From an uncultured Clostridia bacterium (GTDB lineage: Bacteria > Bacillota > Clostridia > Oscillospirales > CAG-272), in contig CANROT010000011.1 of NCBI GenBank assembly GCA_947632285.1, positions 1 to 32,156 of the forward strand: DNA of 32,156 nt. Direction: 5' to 3'. Every line of letters starts with the position of its first letter. The stretch's first letter is position 1. Positions 1 to 9,794 of the stretch are shown one piece after another. The notes under the pieces are model-generated. The model saw nothing but the letters and a program-made list of their open reading frames with translations. It made no database searches and was not told the origin of the DNA. The position numbers and the translations under genes are program-made.

Positions 1-73
1 AGAGCAGTAAAAGAACGAGCAATGCGGGCAGCCGCTTTATGATATTCAATAGCAACGAAAGCCCCTCCCTCCG

Positions 74-553
74 TTATTTATGGTATTTGCCGCCGCCGAT
101 GATGGAGCATGAGCGGTAGATGATCTCATACAGTATCGGCTGCATCATTCCGTGCGGGAACGTGAAGTCCGAGACGGAAAGTCGAAGGTCGCACGCCCTC
201 TTGACGGATTCGTCAAGCCCGTATGAGCTGCCGATGATGAACGCGAGCTCCGAGGCGGACCCTGCGGCGCGGTCAAGATATTCGGCGAACGCGGGCGAGT
301 CAAAGCGGCGGCCCTCGACGCAGAGCGCGATCTTGTGCGCCCCGCGCGGTATCGCGCGCACTATCAGCTTTCCCTCGGCGGCGAGCGCCGCGCTTATCTC
401 GGCGGGCGACGGGTCGGAGGGCAGCTTTGACGGCGAAAGCTCGGTTTTTATTATTTTTGAAACGCCGGAAAGGCGCTTTGTGTATTCGGCGACGAGCTCG
501 CGGTGCGCGGGCTCCTTGAGCGCGCCGACCGTTATGATGTGAAATGTGTACAT
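74..553 (-). CDS. rlmH: 23S rRNA (pseudouridine1915-N3)-methyltransferase RlmH
   Basis: 159 aa ORF; SPOUT-type C-terminus FIIGSSYGLDESVKRACDLRLSVSDFTFPHGMMQPILYEIIYRSCSIIGGGKYHK is typical of RlmH; TAA stop. Confidence 0.95.
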   Translation of the reverse strand: MYTFHIITVGALKEPAHRELVAEYTKRLSGVSKIIKTELSPSKLPSDPSPAEISAALAAEGKLIVRAIPRGAHKIALCVEGRRFDSPAFAEYLDRAAGSASELAFIIGSSYGLDESVKRACDLRLSVSDFTFPHGMMQPILYEIIYRSCSIIGGGKYHK

Positions 554-555
554 TA

Positions 556-1326
556 TTATATAAGCCTTGCGGGCGCGTCATGCGGGGCGAAATTGAGGCT
601 GAACGGTCTGCCCTCACCCTCGAGCGCCGCCCCGACGGTGCTCATCGCGAGCGCCGGGGTGTTATTCTCCCTTGAGATGTGGGCGAGAAGGAACGAGCCT
701 GTCCCGCGGCGCAAAAGCTCGCGGGCGAGTATTGCTGCCGCATCGTTTGAAAGGTGTCCCGTGTTCGAGAGTATGCGGGATTTCAGATACGGCGGATAGG
801 GGCCGCGCATGAGCATGTCAACGTCGTGGTTCGCCTCGATAACGGCGTGCGTGCAGCCAAAGAGCGCCTCCGCCATGTCGCCGGATACAAAGCCCGTATC
901 GGTAAGGACGCCGATGCGGACCCCTGCCCCGTCTATGTCGACGGTGTAGCCGACGGAGCAGGCGCTGTCGTGATGCGTCGGGAAGCTTTTGACCGTGAAC
1001 GGCCCGACATTGACCGAATACATCGGCGTGTGCGGTACGGCGCAGCCGCAGAGCTCCGAGCCGAGGGACGTGAGCGAATCCTCGGTGATGTGGACCGGAA
1101 TGCGGTATTTTCTTGAGGTCACGTCGAGCGCGGAGACGTGGTCGCGGTGCTCATGCGTGACAAATATCGCGCGCACGGCGGACATATCCCCGCCGACGGA
1201 GGCGACGCCGCGCACAAGGCAGGCGGAGCTTTTGCCGCCGTCTATGAGTATCGCGTCTTCCCCGGCGCGAATGTAGACGCTGTTGCCGGAGCTGCCGGAA
1301 TAGAGTGTGTATGCTTCTGTTTCCAC
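556..1326 (-). CDS. MBL-fold metallohydrolase, YycJ/WalJ-like
   Basis: GSSGNSVYI start and THEHRDH metal-binding motif; lies directly beside rlmH, as walJ lies near rlmH in Bacillus. Confidence 0.85.
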   Translation of the reverse strand: METEAYTLYSGSSGNSVYIRAGEDAILIDGGKSSACLVRGVASVGGDMSAVRAIFVTHEHRDHVSALDVTSRKYRIPVHITEDSLTSLGSELCGCAVPHTPMYSVNVGPFTVKSFPTHHDSACSVGYTVDIDGAGVRIGVLTDTGFVSGDMAEALFGCTHAVIEANHDVDMLMRGPYPPYLKSRILSNTGHLSNDAAAILARELLRRGTGSFLLAHISRENNTPALAMSTVGAALEGEGRPFSLNFAPHDAPARLI

Positions 1327-1329
1327 GGT

Positions 1330-1740
1330 TCAGAGCGACGAGACCCAGCTTTTGATCACGGGGAAATAGTAAAGCTCTATGATCTCATACATGAAGACGA
1401 AGATGATCGCAACGAGCGGGATCATGAGATATTTCGCGATCTTTTTGCGGCGCTTGTCCGTGCTTAGGATCGCGAGCTTTTCCGCCTCGCCGACGGTGTC
1501 CGGAATGTCGTCTTCCGTGAGCGGTTTCCCGGAAAATCCGCGCCTGAGAATGAATGCGGTGAGGAACAGCGCACAGCCGGCGATCATATATGCCCACATC
1601 ATGACCTGTAACCAGAACATCGGTATATATTCGTTTTCGGCGAGCATGACGACGACGCGGTAGAGGCCGAAGATGAGGACGATCGCGACGGCGGAGAGCA
1701 GATAGAGCTTTACGTTCGGTTTCTTTGGTTTCTCGCTCAT
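1330..1740 (-). CDS. small integral membrane protein of unknown function
   Basis: 136 aa with several hydrophobic segments; overlaps the galK stop by 4 bp (ATGA at 1737-1740), suggesting translational coupling. Confidence 0.75.
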   Translation of the reverse strand: MSEKPKKPNVKLYLLSAVAIVLIFGLYRVVVMLAENEYIPMFWLQVMMWAYMIAGCALFLTAFILRRGFSGKPLTEDDIPDTVGEAEKLAILSTDKRRKKIAKYLMIPLVAIIFVFMYEIIELYYFPVIKSWVSSL

Positions 1741-3032
1741 AGGACGCGGACGGCGCCGAGCGCGCGAATGCGGAGCACCATGCAGGCGCCCTCACCGAAG
1801 ACGGAGTCGAGCAGCTCGCGGTAGCCCTCTACATATTCGTTCGGAACGAACGCCTGCACCGTCCCGGCAAAGCCGCCGCCGTGGACGCGCCATGCGCCGC
1901 GCTTGTCCTCGAGATACGATTCCGAAACGGCGAGCGCGACGGAGAGCCCCTGCTCGGAGACGTTTTTCGTCGTGTAGACGTTCTGGAGGTATTTGTAGCT
2001 CGAATCGCCGGAGGCGAGGATATAGTGAAGGAATCCGTCAAGGTCGTCATTTTTCAGGCAGGCGACGGCTTTTTCAACGCGCCCGTCCTCCCTGATCTCG
2101 TGGTAGGCGCGCAGCCATGCTCTGTCACCGCACTTCTCGCGCAGAGGGCGCGCGGTCATAATGATATCTTCAAGCGGGACGGGGCGGAGCACCGGCTGAC
2201 CGAATTCTGCGGCGACCGCTTTCATCTCTGCGGGAACGGAGGCGTAATCCTCGTTCAGGTCGGCGTGGTTGCCGCCGGTCGCGGTGATGCAGAGCGAATA
2301 GCCGTGCTTTGTGAGCGAGAAATCGAGCCCCTCCGCCTTCGGGTGCGCCGGGTCCATGAAATCTATCGTTATAAGTCCGCCCCACGCGCACGCCATCTGA
2401 TCCATGAGTCCGCACGGCTTGCCGAAGAAGACGTTTTCCGCGTACTGCGAGATCGTCGAGATCTCGGTCGCGGTGACTCTGCCGTCATTGTATAAGTGCG
2501 AGAGAATGTTGCCGACCATGTCCTCGAACGCGGCGGAGGACGAGAGCCCGGAGCCGCCGAGCACGTCCGAGGTCGTGTAGGCGTCATAGCCGCCGACATT
2601 GAAGCCGTTTGCGCGGAACCCGTCCGCGACGCCGGCGATTATCGCGTCCGACTTGAAAAATCGAGATTCGTCCGGCGTGCGGAATTTCTTTGTGTCGACG
2701 ACGTCCTCGGGGAAGCCGGCGCTCTTGATGCGGATAACGGAGTCGTCGCGCTTTGAGGCGACGGCGATGCAGTCAAGGGTGATAGAGGCGGCGATGACGC
2801 AGCCGTGCTGGTGGTCGGTGTGGTTGCCCATGATCTCGCTCCTGCCGGGAACGGAGAAGAGGGAGACGTCGCGATCCACGCCGTAGATCTCCTCAAACGA
2901 GGTGACGGCGTCGAGCCAGCGCGTCCTCTGCGTGGCGACGTCGGGGTTGCCGACTTCAAGCTCGCGCAGCGCGGCAAATTTTTCGTCAAGGCCTCCGGAG
3001 GAGATGAGTTCTTTCAGTTCCGTAGTTTTCAT
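1737..3032 (-). CDS. galK: galactokinase (GHMP kinase family)
   Basis: 431 aa; PGRSEIMGNHTDHQHG signature, GGSGLSSSAAFE GHMP ATP-binding motif, and a C-terminal HGGGFAGTVQAFV motif. Confidence 0.92.
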   Translation of the reverse strand: MKTTELKELISSGGLDEKFAALRELEVGNPDVATQRTRWLDAVTSFEEIYGVDRDVSLFSVPGRSEIMGNHTDHQHGCVIAASITLDCIAVASKRDDSVIRIKSAGFPEDVVDTKKFRTPDESRFFKSDAIIAGVADGFRANGFNVGGYDAYTTSDVLGGSGLSSSAAFEDMVGNILSHLYNDGRVTATEISTISQYAENVFFGKPCGLMDQMACAWGGLITIDFMDPAHPKAEGLDFSLTKHGYSLCITATGGNHADLNEDYASVPAEMKAVAAEFGQPVLRPVPLEDIIMTARPLREKCGDRAWLRAYHEIREDGRVEKAVACLKNDDLDGFLHYILASGDSSYKYLQNVYTTKNVSEQGLSVALAVSESYLEDKRGAWRVHGGGFAGTVQAFVPNEYVEGYRELLDSVFGEGACMVLRIRALGAVRVL

Positions 3033-3071
3033 GATATGTACCTCTTGTCGGGTTTTATATATTTTTTGTTT

Positions 3072-3860
3072 TCAGAGCTTTACGCGGCGGACGAGGGAGG
3101 ACTTCGCCGTCTCGTGGTCGACGTCGAAGACGACGCCCTCGAGCGCGGTCTGACCGTCCGCGACCTCGAACTTGCCGGGGAGATGATCCTTCGTGAAATT
3201 TATGATTATGTCGGAGCGGATACCGAGGATACCGTTTTGCGGCCCCGTCATACCGAGATCGGTGACGTAACCGGTGCCGCCCGGGAGAATGCGGACGTCC
3301 GAGGTCGGAATGTGGGTGTGCGTGCCCCACACGGCGGCGACGCGCAGCTCGCGGATACTGTCAAGATATCGGGCAAACGCGAGCTTTTCCCCCGTTGCCT
3401 CCGCGTGCAGGTCAAAGACGGCAAAGTCATAGTCCGAGGCGTTCCGGCGGAGGATCGATTCCGCCGTCAAAAACGGGGAGGCGAGCGACTCGTCGTTTAT
3501 ATATACGGTCCCCGACACGTTCCCGACGAGGACGCGGACGCCGCCGACCGGCACGATGCAGTACCCGACGCCGGGGCGCTCCGCCGGATAGTTCGCGGGG
3601 CGCAGGATGCGCGGGTCCGCGTCGAGGCGGTCGAATATCGCGCTCTTGTCAAAGATGTGGTTCCCGGTCGTTATGACGTCGGCCCCGGCGGCAAAAATAT
3701 CCGCGGCAAGCGCCGGGGTGAGCCCCCTGCCGCCCGCGGCGTTCTCGCCGTTGACGACGGTGAGGTCCGGGGCGTATTTTTTTGCGGCGGCGGCGAGCAG
3801 CGCGCCGAGCTCGCGCACCGCGCGTTCGCCGACGATGTCTCCTATGGCGAGTATACGCAT
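3072..3860 (-). CDS. YmdB/TIGR00282-like metallophosphoesterase
   Basis: MRILAIGDIVGERAVREL...NGENAAGGRGLTPALA...GNHIFDK; the start at 3860 is preferred over the longer 3971 ORF. Located just downstream of rny, a familiar Firmicutes gene pair. Confidence 0.9.
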   Translation of the reverse strand: MRILAIGDIVGERAVRELGALLAAAAKKYAPDLTVVNGENAAGGRGLTPALAADIFAAGADVITTGNHIFDKSAIFDRLDADPRILRPANYPAERPGVGYCIVPVGGVRVLVGNVSGTVYINDESLASPFLTAESILRRNASDYDFAVFDLHAEATGEKLAFARYLDSIRELRVAAVWGTHTHIPTSDVRILPGGTGYVTDLGMTGPQNGILGIRSDIIINFTKDHLPGKFEVADGQTALEGVVFDVDHETAKSSLVRRVKL

Positions 3861-3992
3861 ATTTGCCCCCCGGTCACAAAGTTTTCTGTCGTTCTTCCCG
3901 AATAAACGCCCGCGCTGCCGCCCGGACGCTTGTTCCGGAAGAACGGCGGGGGAGCCGCGCGGCTCCCCCACCTGTTTTTTACGAAAGAAGCC

Positions 3993-5543
3993 TTATTTTG
4001 CGTAATCTATTGCTCTGCTTTCGCGTATGATATGCACCTTGATCTGTCCCGGGTATTCAAGCTCGGATTCGATGCGCTTCACGATGTCATGAGCGATGAT
4101 CTTCATCTTGTCGTCGCTGATGATCTCCGGCTTAACCATGATGCGTATCTCGCGCCCTGCCTGGATCGCGTAGGACTTTTCGACGCCTTCGAACTCGCTC
4201 GTGATCTCCTCGAGCTTCGTAAGACGCTTGATATAGTTTTCGAGGTTCTCGCGCCTTGCGCCCGGGCGGGCCGCCGAAATGGCGTCCGCCGCCTGAACGA
4301 TGAGGGCGATGACGGTCTTCGGTTCAACGTCGCCGTGATGGGCCTCGATGGCGTGTATGACGTCCTTGTTCTCGCGGTACTTCTTCGCGACCTCGACGCC
4401 GAGCTGGACGTGGGAGCCTTCCGCCTCCTGCGTCAGCGCCTTGCCGATGTCGTGCAAAAGGCCCGCGCGGCGCGCGAGCGCCGGATCCGCTCCGAGCTCG
4501 TCCGCAAGAATGCCGGAGAGCAGGGAGACTTCTATCGAGTGAACGAGCACGTTCTGCCCGTAGCTCGTGCGGTACTTGAGCCTGCCGAGCAGCTTGATGA
4601 GCTCGGGGTTCAGCCCGTGAACGCCGGTGTCGAAGGTGGCGCGCTCGCCCGCCTGGCGGATCGTGTTGTCGACCTCGCGGCGCGCGCGCTCGACGGTCTC
4701 TTCAATGCGCGTCGGATGAATGCGCCCGTCGGAGATGAGCTTTTCTATCGCGATCCGCGCGACCTCGCGGCGGACGGGATCAAAGCTCGAAAGCGTGATC
4801 GCCTCGGGCGTGTCGTCGATGATGAGGTCGACGCCCGTGAGCGTTTCGATCGTGCGAATGTTGCGGCCCTCGCGCCCGATTATGCGACCCTTCATCTCAT
4901 CGTTCGGCAGCGTGACGGAGGAGATCGTTACTTCGGAGACATGGTCCGCGGCGCAGCGCTGGATCGCGAGGGAGAGAATGTTCTTCGCCTTCTCCTCCGC
5001 CTCGTCCTTAAAGCGGCGCTCGTACTCGTCGAGCTTCATTGCCGTCTCGTGCTGGATCTCGGATTCGAGGCTGTCAAGGAGCTCGGCCTTCGCCTGCTCG
5101 ACGGTCAGCCCGGAGATACGCTCGAGGGCGTCCCTCTGCTCGGCGATGGCGCGCGACAGCTCTTCGTTTTTCGCGTCGAGGTCGCGCATTTTCTTGTTCA
5201 AAGACTCGGTCGTCTTTTCGTTGGCCTCGATCTTGCGGTCGAGAGCCTCTTCCTTTTTTGCAATTCTGTTTTCGGTATTCGTTATTTCGCGCCTGCGATC
5301 CTTGATCTCGCGGTCCGCGTCGTTTTTCTGCCGGAGTATCTCTTCTTTCGCCTCAACGAGCATTTCCTTGCGCTTCGTTTCGGAATCCTTGATCGCGTCG
5401 GAGACTATCCTTTTGGCCTCGGTCTCAGCTTCACTGACCGTGCGGTCGACGATGCGGCGAACGTGCCGCCTCCATAAAAAGCCTATGAGAAGACCGATTA
5501 TTATACCGATCACGGCGGCAATTGCCGCCCATAAATATTCCAT
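3993..5543 (-). CDS. rny: ribonuclease Y
   Basis: 516 aa; N-terminal TM segment, coiled coil, KH domain ([17 protein letters not shown]) and HD domain ([22 protein letters not shown]). Confidence 0.96.
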   Translation of the reverse strand: MEYLWAAIAAVIGIIIGLLIGFLWRRHVRRIVDRTVSEAETEAKRIVSDAIKDSETKRKEMLVEAKEEILRQKNDADREIKDRRREITNTENRIAKKEEALDRKIEANEKTTESLNKKMRDLDAKNEELSRAIAEQRDALERISGLTVEQAKAELLDSLESEIQHETAMKLDEYERRFKDEAEEKAKNILSLAIQRCAADHVSEVTISSVTLPNDEMKGRIIGREGRNIRTIETLTGVDLIIDDTPEAITLSSFDPVRREVARIAIEKLISDGRIHPTRIEETVERARREVDNTIRQAGERATFDTGVHGLNPELIKLLGRLKYRTSYGQNVLVHSIEVSLLSGILADELGADPALARRAGLLHDIGKALTQEAEGSHVQLGVEVAKKYRENKDVIHAIEAHHGDVEPKTVIALIVQAADAISAARPGARRENLENYIKRLTKLEEITSEFEGVEKSYAIQAGREIRIMVKPEIISDDKMKIIAHDIVKRIESELEYPGQIKVHIIRESRAIDYAK

Positions 5544-5665
5544 TTATGATTGCACCTCCATTTCTTTTGACATTTGCTTTTCAGCGGTTGATTTTTTGAT
5601 AACAGTACATATGTATGACAGGGGCGCCGAAGTAAATACCCCACCACATCGCATATACATCTTAT

Positions 5666-5693
5666 TTTATACCAAAAACATGCGTCCTGTCAA
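5666..5693 (-). promoter_or_regulatory. putative sigma-70-type promoter for rny
   Basis: Minus strand: TTGACA (5688-5693), 16-nt spacer, TATAAA (5666-5671), upstream of the rny start. Confidence 0.6.
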
Positions 5694-5766
5694 GTGGCAC
5701 TTGTATGTAATTGTGCGTATCACGTGAATAATTTAGACCGCGGCGGTAAAATTTTCCTTTTTCCGG

Positions 5767-5795
5767 GTGACAACCGCGCCTTTTTGGTATATAAT
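5767..5795 (+). promoter_or_regulatory. putative sigma-70-type promoter for the flavin reductase gene
   Basis: GTGACA (5767-5772), 17-nt spacer, TATAAT (5790-5795), about 30 nt before ATG 5827; GTGAGG ribosome-binding-like sequence between. Confidence 0.6.
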
Positions 5796-5826
5796 ATGTT
5801 GTAGAACGCGAAAGTGAGGTACGGAT

Positions 5827-6342
5827 ATGGAAGGATATAAAAAAATCGCGCCGACGGAGCTCGAGGGAAACGTCTTTCACATGATCGGGGACGAATGGAT
5901 GCTCGTGACGGCGACCGACAAAGAGGGCGGATATAATACGATGACGGCGAGCTGGGGCGGCGTCGGCGTGCTCTGGGGGGAGCCGGTCGCCTTTGTTTTC
6001 GTGCGCCCTCAGCGGTACACGCACGGATTTACCGAGTCCGGCGACTGCGTGACGCTGTCGTTTTTCGGCGGCGAGTACAAGCGCGAGCTCTCGTACTGCG
6101 GCACGAAGAGCGGCAGGGACACGGACAAGGTCGCGGACACGGGCCTTTTACCCGCCAAAACGGACGAGGGCTCCGTCGGATTTTCGCAGGCGACGGTCAT
6201 TCTCTCCTGCCGGAAATTATATTCCGACAGGCTCCACGAGGCGGGATTTACGGACGAGGCGGTCCGCGCCGCGTCATACCCGGGCAGGGACTATCACACC
6301 GCCTACGTCTATAAGATCGAGGGCGTATACGTCAAGGAATAA
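5827..6342 (+). CDS. flavin reductase family protein (FMN-binding split barrel)
   Basis: 171 aa; NTMTASWGGVGVLWGEPVAFVFVRPQRYT is typical of flavin reductase-like proteins. Confidence 0.85.
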   Translation: MEGYKKIAPTELEGNVFHMIGDEWMLVTATDKEGGYNTMTASWGGVGVLWGEPVAFVFVRPQRYTHGFTESGDCVTLSFFGGEYKRELSYCGTKSGRDTDKVADTGLLPAKTDEGSVGFSQATVILSCRKLYSDRLHEAGFTDEAVRAASYPGRDYHTAYVYKIEGVYVKE

Positions 6343-6448
6343 CGGCGGAGTAAAAGCAAAAGATGAGCCGCCGCGATATTTCGGGGCCGGTCATAAAACA
6401 ATATGTTGTTTGAGCTTGTCATTAAGACGGGACAGCGGATAAAAACGC

Positions 6449-6500
6449 TATCTGTCGGGCAAGTCAGAAACGGAATTCGAATTTTAAAAGGGAGAAAACA
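6449..6500 (+). repeat. leader direct repeat, copy 1
   Basis: TATCTGTCGGGCAAGTC identical to 7075-7091; similarity continues through GAAA..CGAA..TT..AAA.GG.G.AAAC up to the start codon region. Confidence 0.75.
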
Positions 6501-6501
6501 A

Positions 6502-6921
6502 ATGGAATATATTCGTATAACAAATGGCGATATGGACGGACTTAAAGCGCTTCACATAGGTTACAAACAGGAGATTGGAGAAGAAACGCCTACGGATGAG
6601 AACTTTGACAGCCTCTCTGAGGCTATTAAAAAGGGTCAAATTATCTTTTACGGGTGTGCTGATAAGGGTAGATTGATCGCCTGCTGTTCCATCACACCGA
6701 CCTATTCAACCTTTAACTACCAAACAGGAGGCGTGTTTGAAGATTTCTACATTGTTCCCGAATATCGGCACAAAGGAATTGCAAGACAATTAGTCAGATT
6801 TGCTTATCAAGAAAGCGGTGTGGGTTCTCTCACAGTTGGATGTGCGGATTGCGATATTAAAATGTATCAGTCATTAGGTTTTACTATCCAGCTTGGAAAT
6901 CTGTTCGCGTTTGAGGGTTAG
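6502..6921 (+). CDS. GNAT family N-acetyltransferase
   Basis: FEDFYIVPEYRHKGIARQLVRFAYQE acetyl-CoA-binding motif; ATG 6502 follows GGGAG; ends in TAG. Confidence 0.85.
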   Translation: MEYIRITNGDMDGLKALHIGYKQEIGEETPTDENFDSLSEAIKKGQIIFYGCADKGRLIACCSITPTYSTFNYQTGGVFEDFYIVPEYRHKGIARQLVRFAYQESGVGSLTVGCADCDIKMYQSLGFTIQLGNLFAFEG

Positions 6922-7074
6922 ATCCTCTTTTGCCGAGACGTTGCAAACCACCTTAGGAACTAAAGGGCGCTGCGAGGTTTTATCTCTTACAGCAGAAAGC
7001 CGCCTGTCCGAAACGGCAAGCACCTTGCCTCCGGTAGTGTGCATCGCCGAACAGATAAACCGGCTTTGCGTCTT

Positions 7075-7126
7075 TATCTGTCGGGCAAGTCTGAAATGAA
7101 AAGCGAAACTTGAAATGGAGGAAACG
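7075..7126 (+). repeat. leader direct repeat, copy 2
   Basis: Second copy of TATCTGTCGGGCAAGTC plus degenerate continuation, again immediately upstream of a start codon (GTG 7132). Confidence 0.75.
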
Positions 7127-7131
7127 ATAAA

Positions 7132-7326
7132 GTGAATAAAGTTCACGTGCTGCAAATCATCTTTTTAACTCTTCAAATTTTCGCGGCTATCCCGTTAACA
7201 ATAGCGGTGTTTGGAGATATGGATCCTGCCATTATTTCAGTTTCAGCGGTTCTAATTTGGGTGGGACTGCTTGGAAACATGATATGCGCGATCATCAGAG
7301 CCGTTCAAGAATCGAAAAAGAAATAA
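7132..7326 (+). CDS. small membrane protein (64 aa)
   Basis: GTG start preceded by GGAGG; two hydrophobic segments (LQIIFLTLQIFAAIPLTIAVF and IISVSAVLIWVGLLGNMICAII). Confidence 0.6.
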   Translation: MNKVHVLQIIFLTLQIFAAIPLTIAVFGDMDPAIISVSAVLIWVGLLGNMICAIIRAVQESKKK

Positions 7327-7372
7327 ATTACTGCTTATCGCCCCGGCAGTTAAAACCGAATATTGAAAATCA

Positions 7373-7420
7373 GACCGTTGACACACCGGCTCCCCGGTGA
7401 AAAAGTCAACGGTCTTTTAT
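7373..7420. terminator. intrinsic terminator
   Basis: GACCGTTGAC (7373-7382) / GTCAACGGTC (7405-7414) with inner CACCGG/CCGGTG hairpin, followed by TTTT; downstream of the 7132-7326 gene and between convergent genes. Confidence 0.75.
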
Positions 7421-7455
7421 CATATATACTGTTTTACGACAGCCGCGGCGGTTTT

Positions 7456-8538
7456 TTATTTGCCGTTCCACATTTTTTCGGCGCACACCGTTAGCGCGGC
7501 GGAGATAAGGAGGGTGGCGCCGAGGAACAGAGCGGTGTGACCGTATTTAAAGCTGCCCTCTGCCGAGGCGAGCAGGAGCGGCGTTGCCCTGAATGCGCCG
7601 ACGGAGCCGAGCCTTGAGAGCGATTCGGCGCCGAGCCGCGCCGCCATGTCGGGCAGCAGCGTTATTATGACCGAGACGGACAGAACGGAGACGGTCTTTT
7701 TCAGTATCTCGGAGAGCGCGCAGACGGTGACGGCAAAGGCGGCGTGTGAGATGAGGCGGACCGCGTAAAGGAGCGCCGTATACTGCCCGACCGTCAGGGA
7801 CGCGTCCATATCGGAAAAGGTTTCAATGGAGATGAGCGGTGCCGAGGCGAGCGGGAGCTCGTATGAATTCGCGATCACGACCGCGTCCGCCGCGTTCCAT
7901 ATCGCAATCAGAATGAGCGATGTTGTCAGCGCGGCGGCAAATTTCGCGGCGAACGTCCGCCGCCTGCCCATGGGCGTCGCCCGGAGGACCTGCGCGAATT
8001 CGCCGCTCGACGATCTCTTTTCGTGCTCGACCGTGAAAGCGCCGGAGGCGGCGATCATTATCGCCGCGTAAAGCGTGTAATCGAATCCGGTGAAGAACAG
8101 CTCCTGCCAGCCCGTGTCGTACACGAACTGCGCCTCCTGCCCGAGAGCGCTCTTTTCGTCGATATAGTACAGGTGCTCTTCGATTTGTTTGAATACCTCG
8201 TCGCGCGCCGCGGCGGCGCTGTATTCGCTGAGGTATCGGCTGTATTCCTCGGCGGAGATCTCCCCGCTCTCAAGGGCGCGCTCCATTTCGTCCGCCCTCA
8301 GAATGATGTCGTTGAGCTCGGCTCGGATCGCGAAGACGCGTTCGCGCGTCTTTTCATTTGCGGGGCCGGCGAGCTCGGTCATATATTCGCGGTAGCAGTC
8401 GTCGGTGAACGTGGGCTTCGGTGTGAGGACGTTCGCGGATATGACGCACTTTGCCGCGAAAAGCAGCACCAATATAAAGATGCAGCGGGACGAGATGAGC
8501 AGCTTATAAACCTCCGCCGAAAAGATCCCGCGCCTCAT
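7456..8538 (-). CDS. ABC-2-type transporter permease-like membrane protein
   Basis: 360 aa; N-terminal TM, large exofacial region, then multiple TM segments; ATGA overlap with the upstream permease gene. Confidence 0.7.
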   Translation of the reverse strand: MRRGIFSAEVYKLLISSRCIFILVLLFAAKCVISANVLTPKPTFTDDCYREYMTELAGPANEKTRERVFAIRAELNDIILRADEMERALESGEISAEEYSRYLSEYSAAAARDEVFKQIEEHLYYIDEKSALGQEAQFVYDTGWQELFFTGFDYTLYAAIMIAASGAFTVEHEKRSSSGEFAQVLRATPMGRRRTFAAKFAAALTTSLILIAIWNAADAVVIANSYELPLASAPLISIETFSDMDASLTVGQYTALLYAVRLISHAAFAVTVCALSEILKKTVSVLSVSVIITLLPDMAARLGAESLSRLGSVGAFRATPLLLASAEGSFKYGHTALFLGATLLISAALTVCAEKMWNGK

Positions 8539-9794
8539 ATCCCCTCCCCGGCGCCGTTCTTTTTGCCGAGAAGACGGCGCCCGAGCGCGCGATGCGCGCC
8601 GAACCGCTCCGCGGAAGAGGCGCGCGAATAAACGAGCGCGAATACGGCGGCGAGAAGGACGGAGAGGAGCAGGAACACGGCGGCGATGAATATCGGGTAT
8701 TCGACGGGGAACCCGAATACGTTCACGGAGCGGTACCGCTCAAAGAGGCCGTCCGCGTTCATTGTCGCGATGATGTTGAAATACCGGACGGCGGCGTTCG
8801 CATGGTTGTAAAAAATGCCGTTCAAAAGAAAGCTCACGCCGATGACGCCGAGCCCGAATATGTACGTTGCCGCAAAGTGACCGAAAACGACGCTCACGGC
8901 GAGCACCGAAAGCGAGAGCAGGACGGCGGAGAGCACCTGAAGGAGCAGCGTTATCGCGAAATATTCCCCGACCGATATCACGTGCGGGTCGAGGCGATGG
9001 CCGCTTATGACCTGTATCGCGTTATATGGCGAGCTGCAGCCGAAGGAAATGCCGAAGATCGCGAACGTCGAAAGTGCGAATATGAGCGCGACCGCCGCCG
9101 AAACTGCGGTCAGCGCCGCGATCTTGGCGGCGGCGGTGGCGCCGCGGCCGCGCCGGGTCGCCCTTATGACGGGGAGTATGCCCGCGCCGAGCTCCGAGGT
9201 GAAAACGGTCGAGGCGGCCGTGAGCGTGACGATGAGGATAAAGATATTGACGGCGTCATACGCAAAGTATTCGCCCCATCCGTGCGGATATTCAAAGCCG
9301 ATCCGGACGTTGTTCCTCGCCTCCGTATACGCGCGGATGACCTCGGACTGATTCCTGTATGCGTAGGAGCCGTGCGGCGTGCCGGAAAAATCGAGCTCGT
9401 AGAGGTTCGTTTCCGCCGTTTTTATGACGCCCTCGATGTCGTCGCCGTAAGTGCGAAAGCTCGTGTCCGTAGAGTTCAGGAGCGCATAGAAGAGCATGTC
9501 GGGATATGTGTCCGAATATGTATTCGAAGTCGGCGTCCCTCCGCCTTCTTCGCCTGATTGCTGTCCCGCGATATTTTTCATAAATACGATATAATTTTCC
9601 CGTATCGTATCCGGGTCATCGGCGCACAGCCTGAAAAAATCGACGGCGACGTCCGAGGGGATCATCTCGGTTTTCTTTGTTTCGTTCGCGGTGTAAAGCG
9701 CGACCGCGCAGTTTAGGGCGAGCATGGCGGCGGCGATTATCCACACATATTTTGCGCCGAATATTTTTCGGAGCTCAAAGCACACGTACTTCAT
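8535..9794 (-). CDS. ABC-2-type transporter permease-like membrane protein
   Basis: MKYVCFELRKIFGAKYVWIIAAAMLALNCAVALY start is typical of ABC-2 permeases; start at 9794 makes a 4-bp ATGA overlap with the upstream lipoprotein gene. Confidence 0.7.
   Translation of the reverse strand: MKYVCFELRKIFGAKYVWIIAAAMLALNCAVALYTANETKKTEMIPSDVAVDFFRLCADDPDTIRENYIVFMKNIAGQQSGEEGGGTPTSNTYSDTYPDMLFYALLNSTDTSFRTYGDDIEGVIKTAETNLYELDFSGTPHGSYAYRNQSEVIRAYTEARNNVRIGFEYPHGWGEYFAYDAVNIFILIVTLTAASTVFTSELGAGILPVIRATRRGRGATAAAKIAALTAVSAAVALIFALSTFAIFGISFGCSSPYNAIQVISGHRLDPHVISVGEYFAITLLLQVLSAVLLSLSVLAVSVVFGHFAATYIFGLGVIGVSFLLNGIFYNHANAAVRYFNIIATMNADGLFERYRSVNVFGFPVEYPIFIAAVFLLLSVLLAAVFALVYSRASSAERFGAHRALGRRLLGKKNGAGEGI

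Noticed and set aside
2805-3905. 366-aa plus-strand ORF, and similar ones at 8592-9557, 1881-2495 and 12253-13002 (minus)
   Set aside because: All overlap convincing genes on the other strand and look like GC-driven spurious ORFs.
3948-3969. GGGGGAGCC-GCGC-GGCTCCCCC hairpin between rny and the YmdB-like gene as a fourth member of the hairpin-plus-tail family
   Set aside because: It shares the G-rich base but lacks the TTCAAAACTTTTTAT tail; treated as an ordinary intergenic hairpin.
3930-5477. 515-aa plus-strand ORF opposite rny
   Set aside because: Antisense shadow of a confident ribonuclease Y gene; composition dominated by R/L/D/V as expected from the codon bias of the real frame.
6921-7131. 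Integron-like cassette with attC site
   Set aside because: The duplicated leaders prompted this idea, but I found no paired RYYYAAC/GTTRRRY core sites and no integrase in the window.
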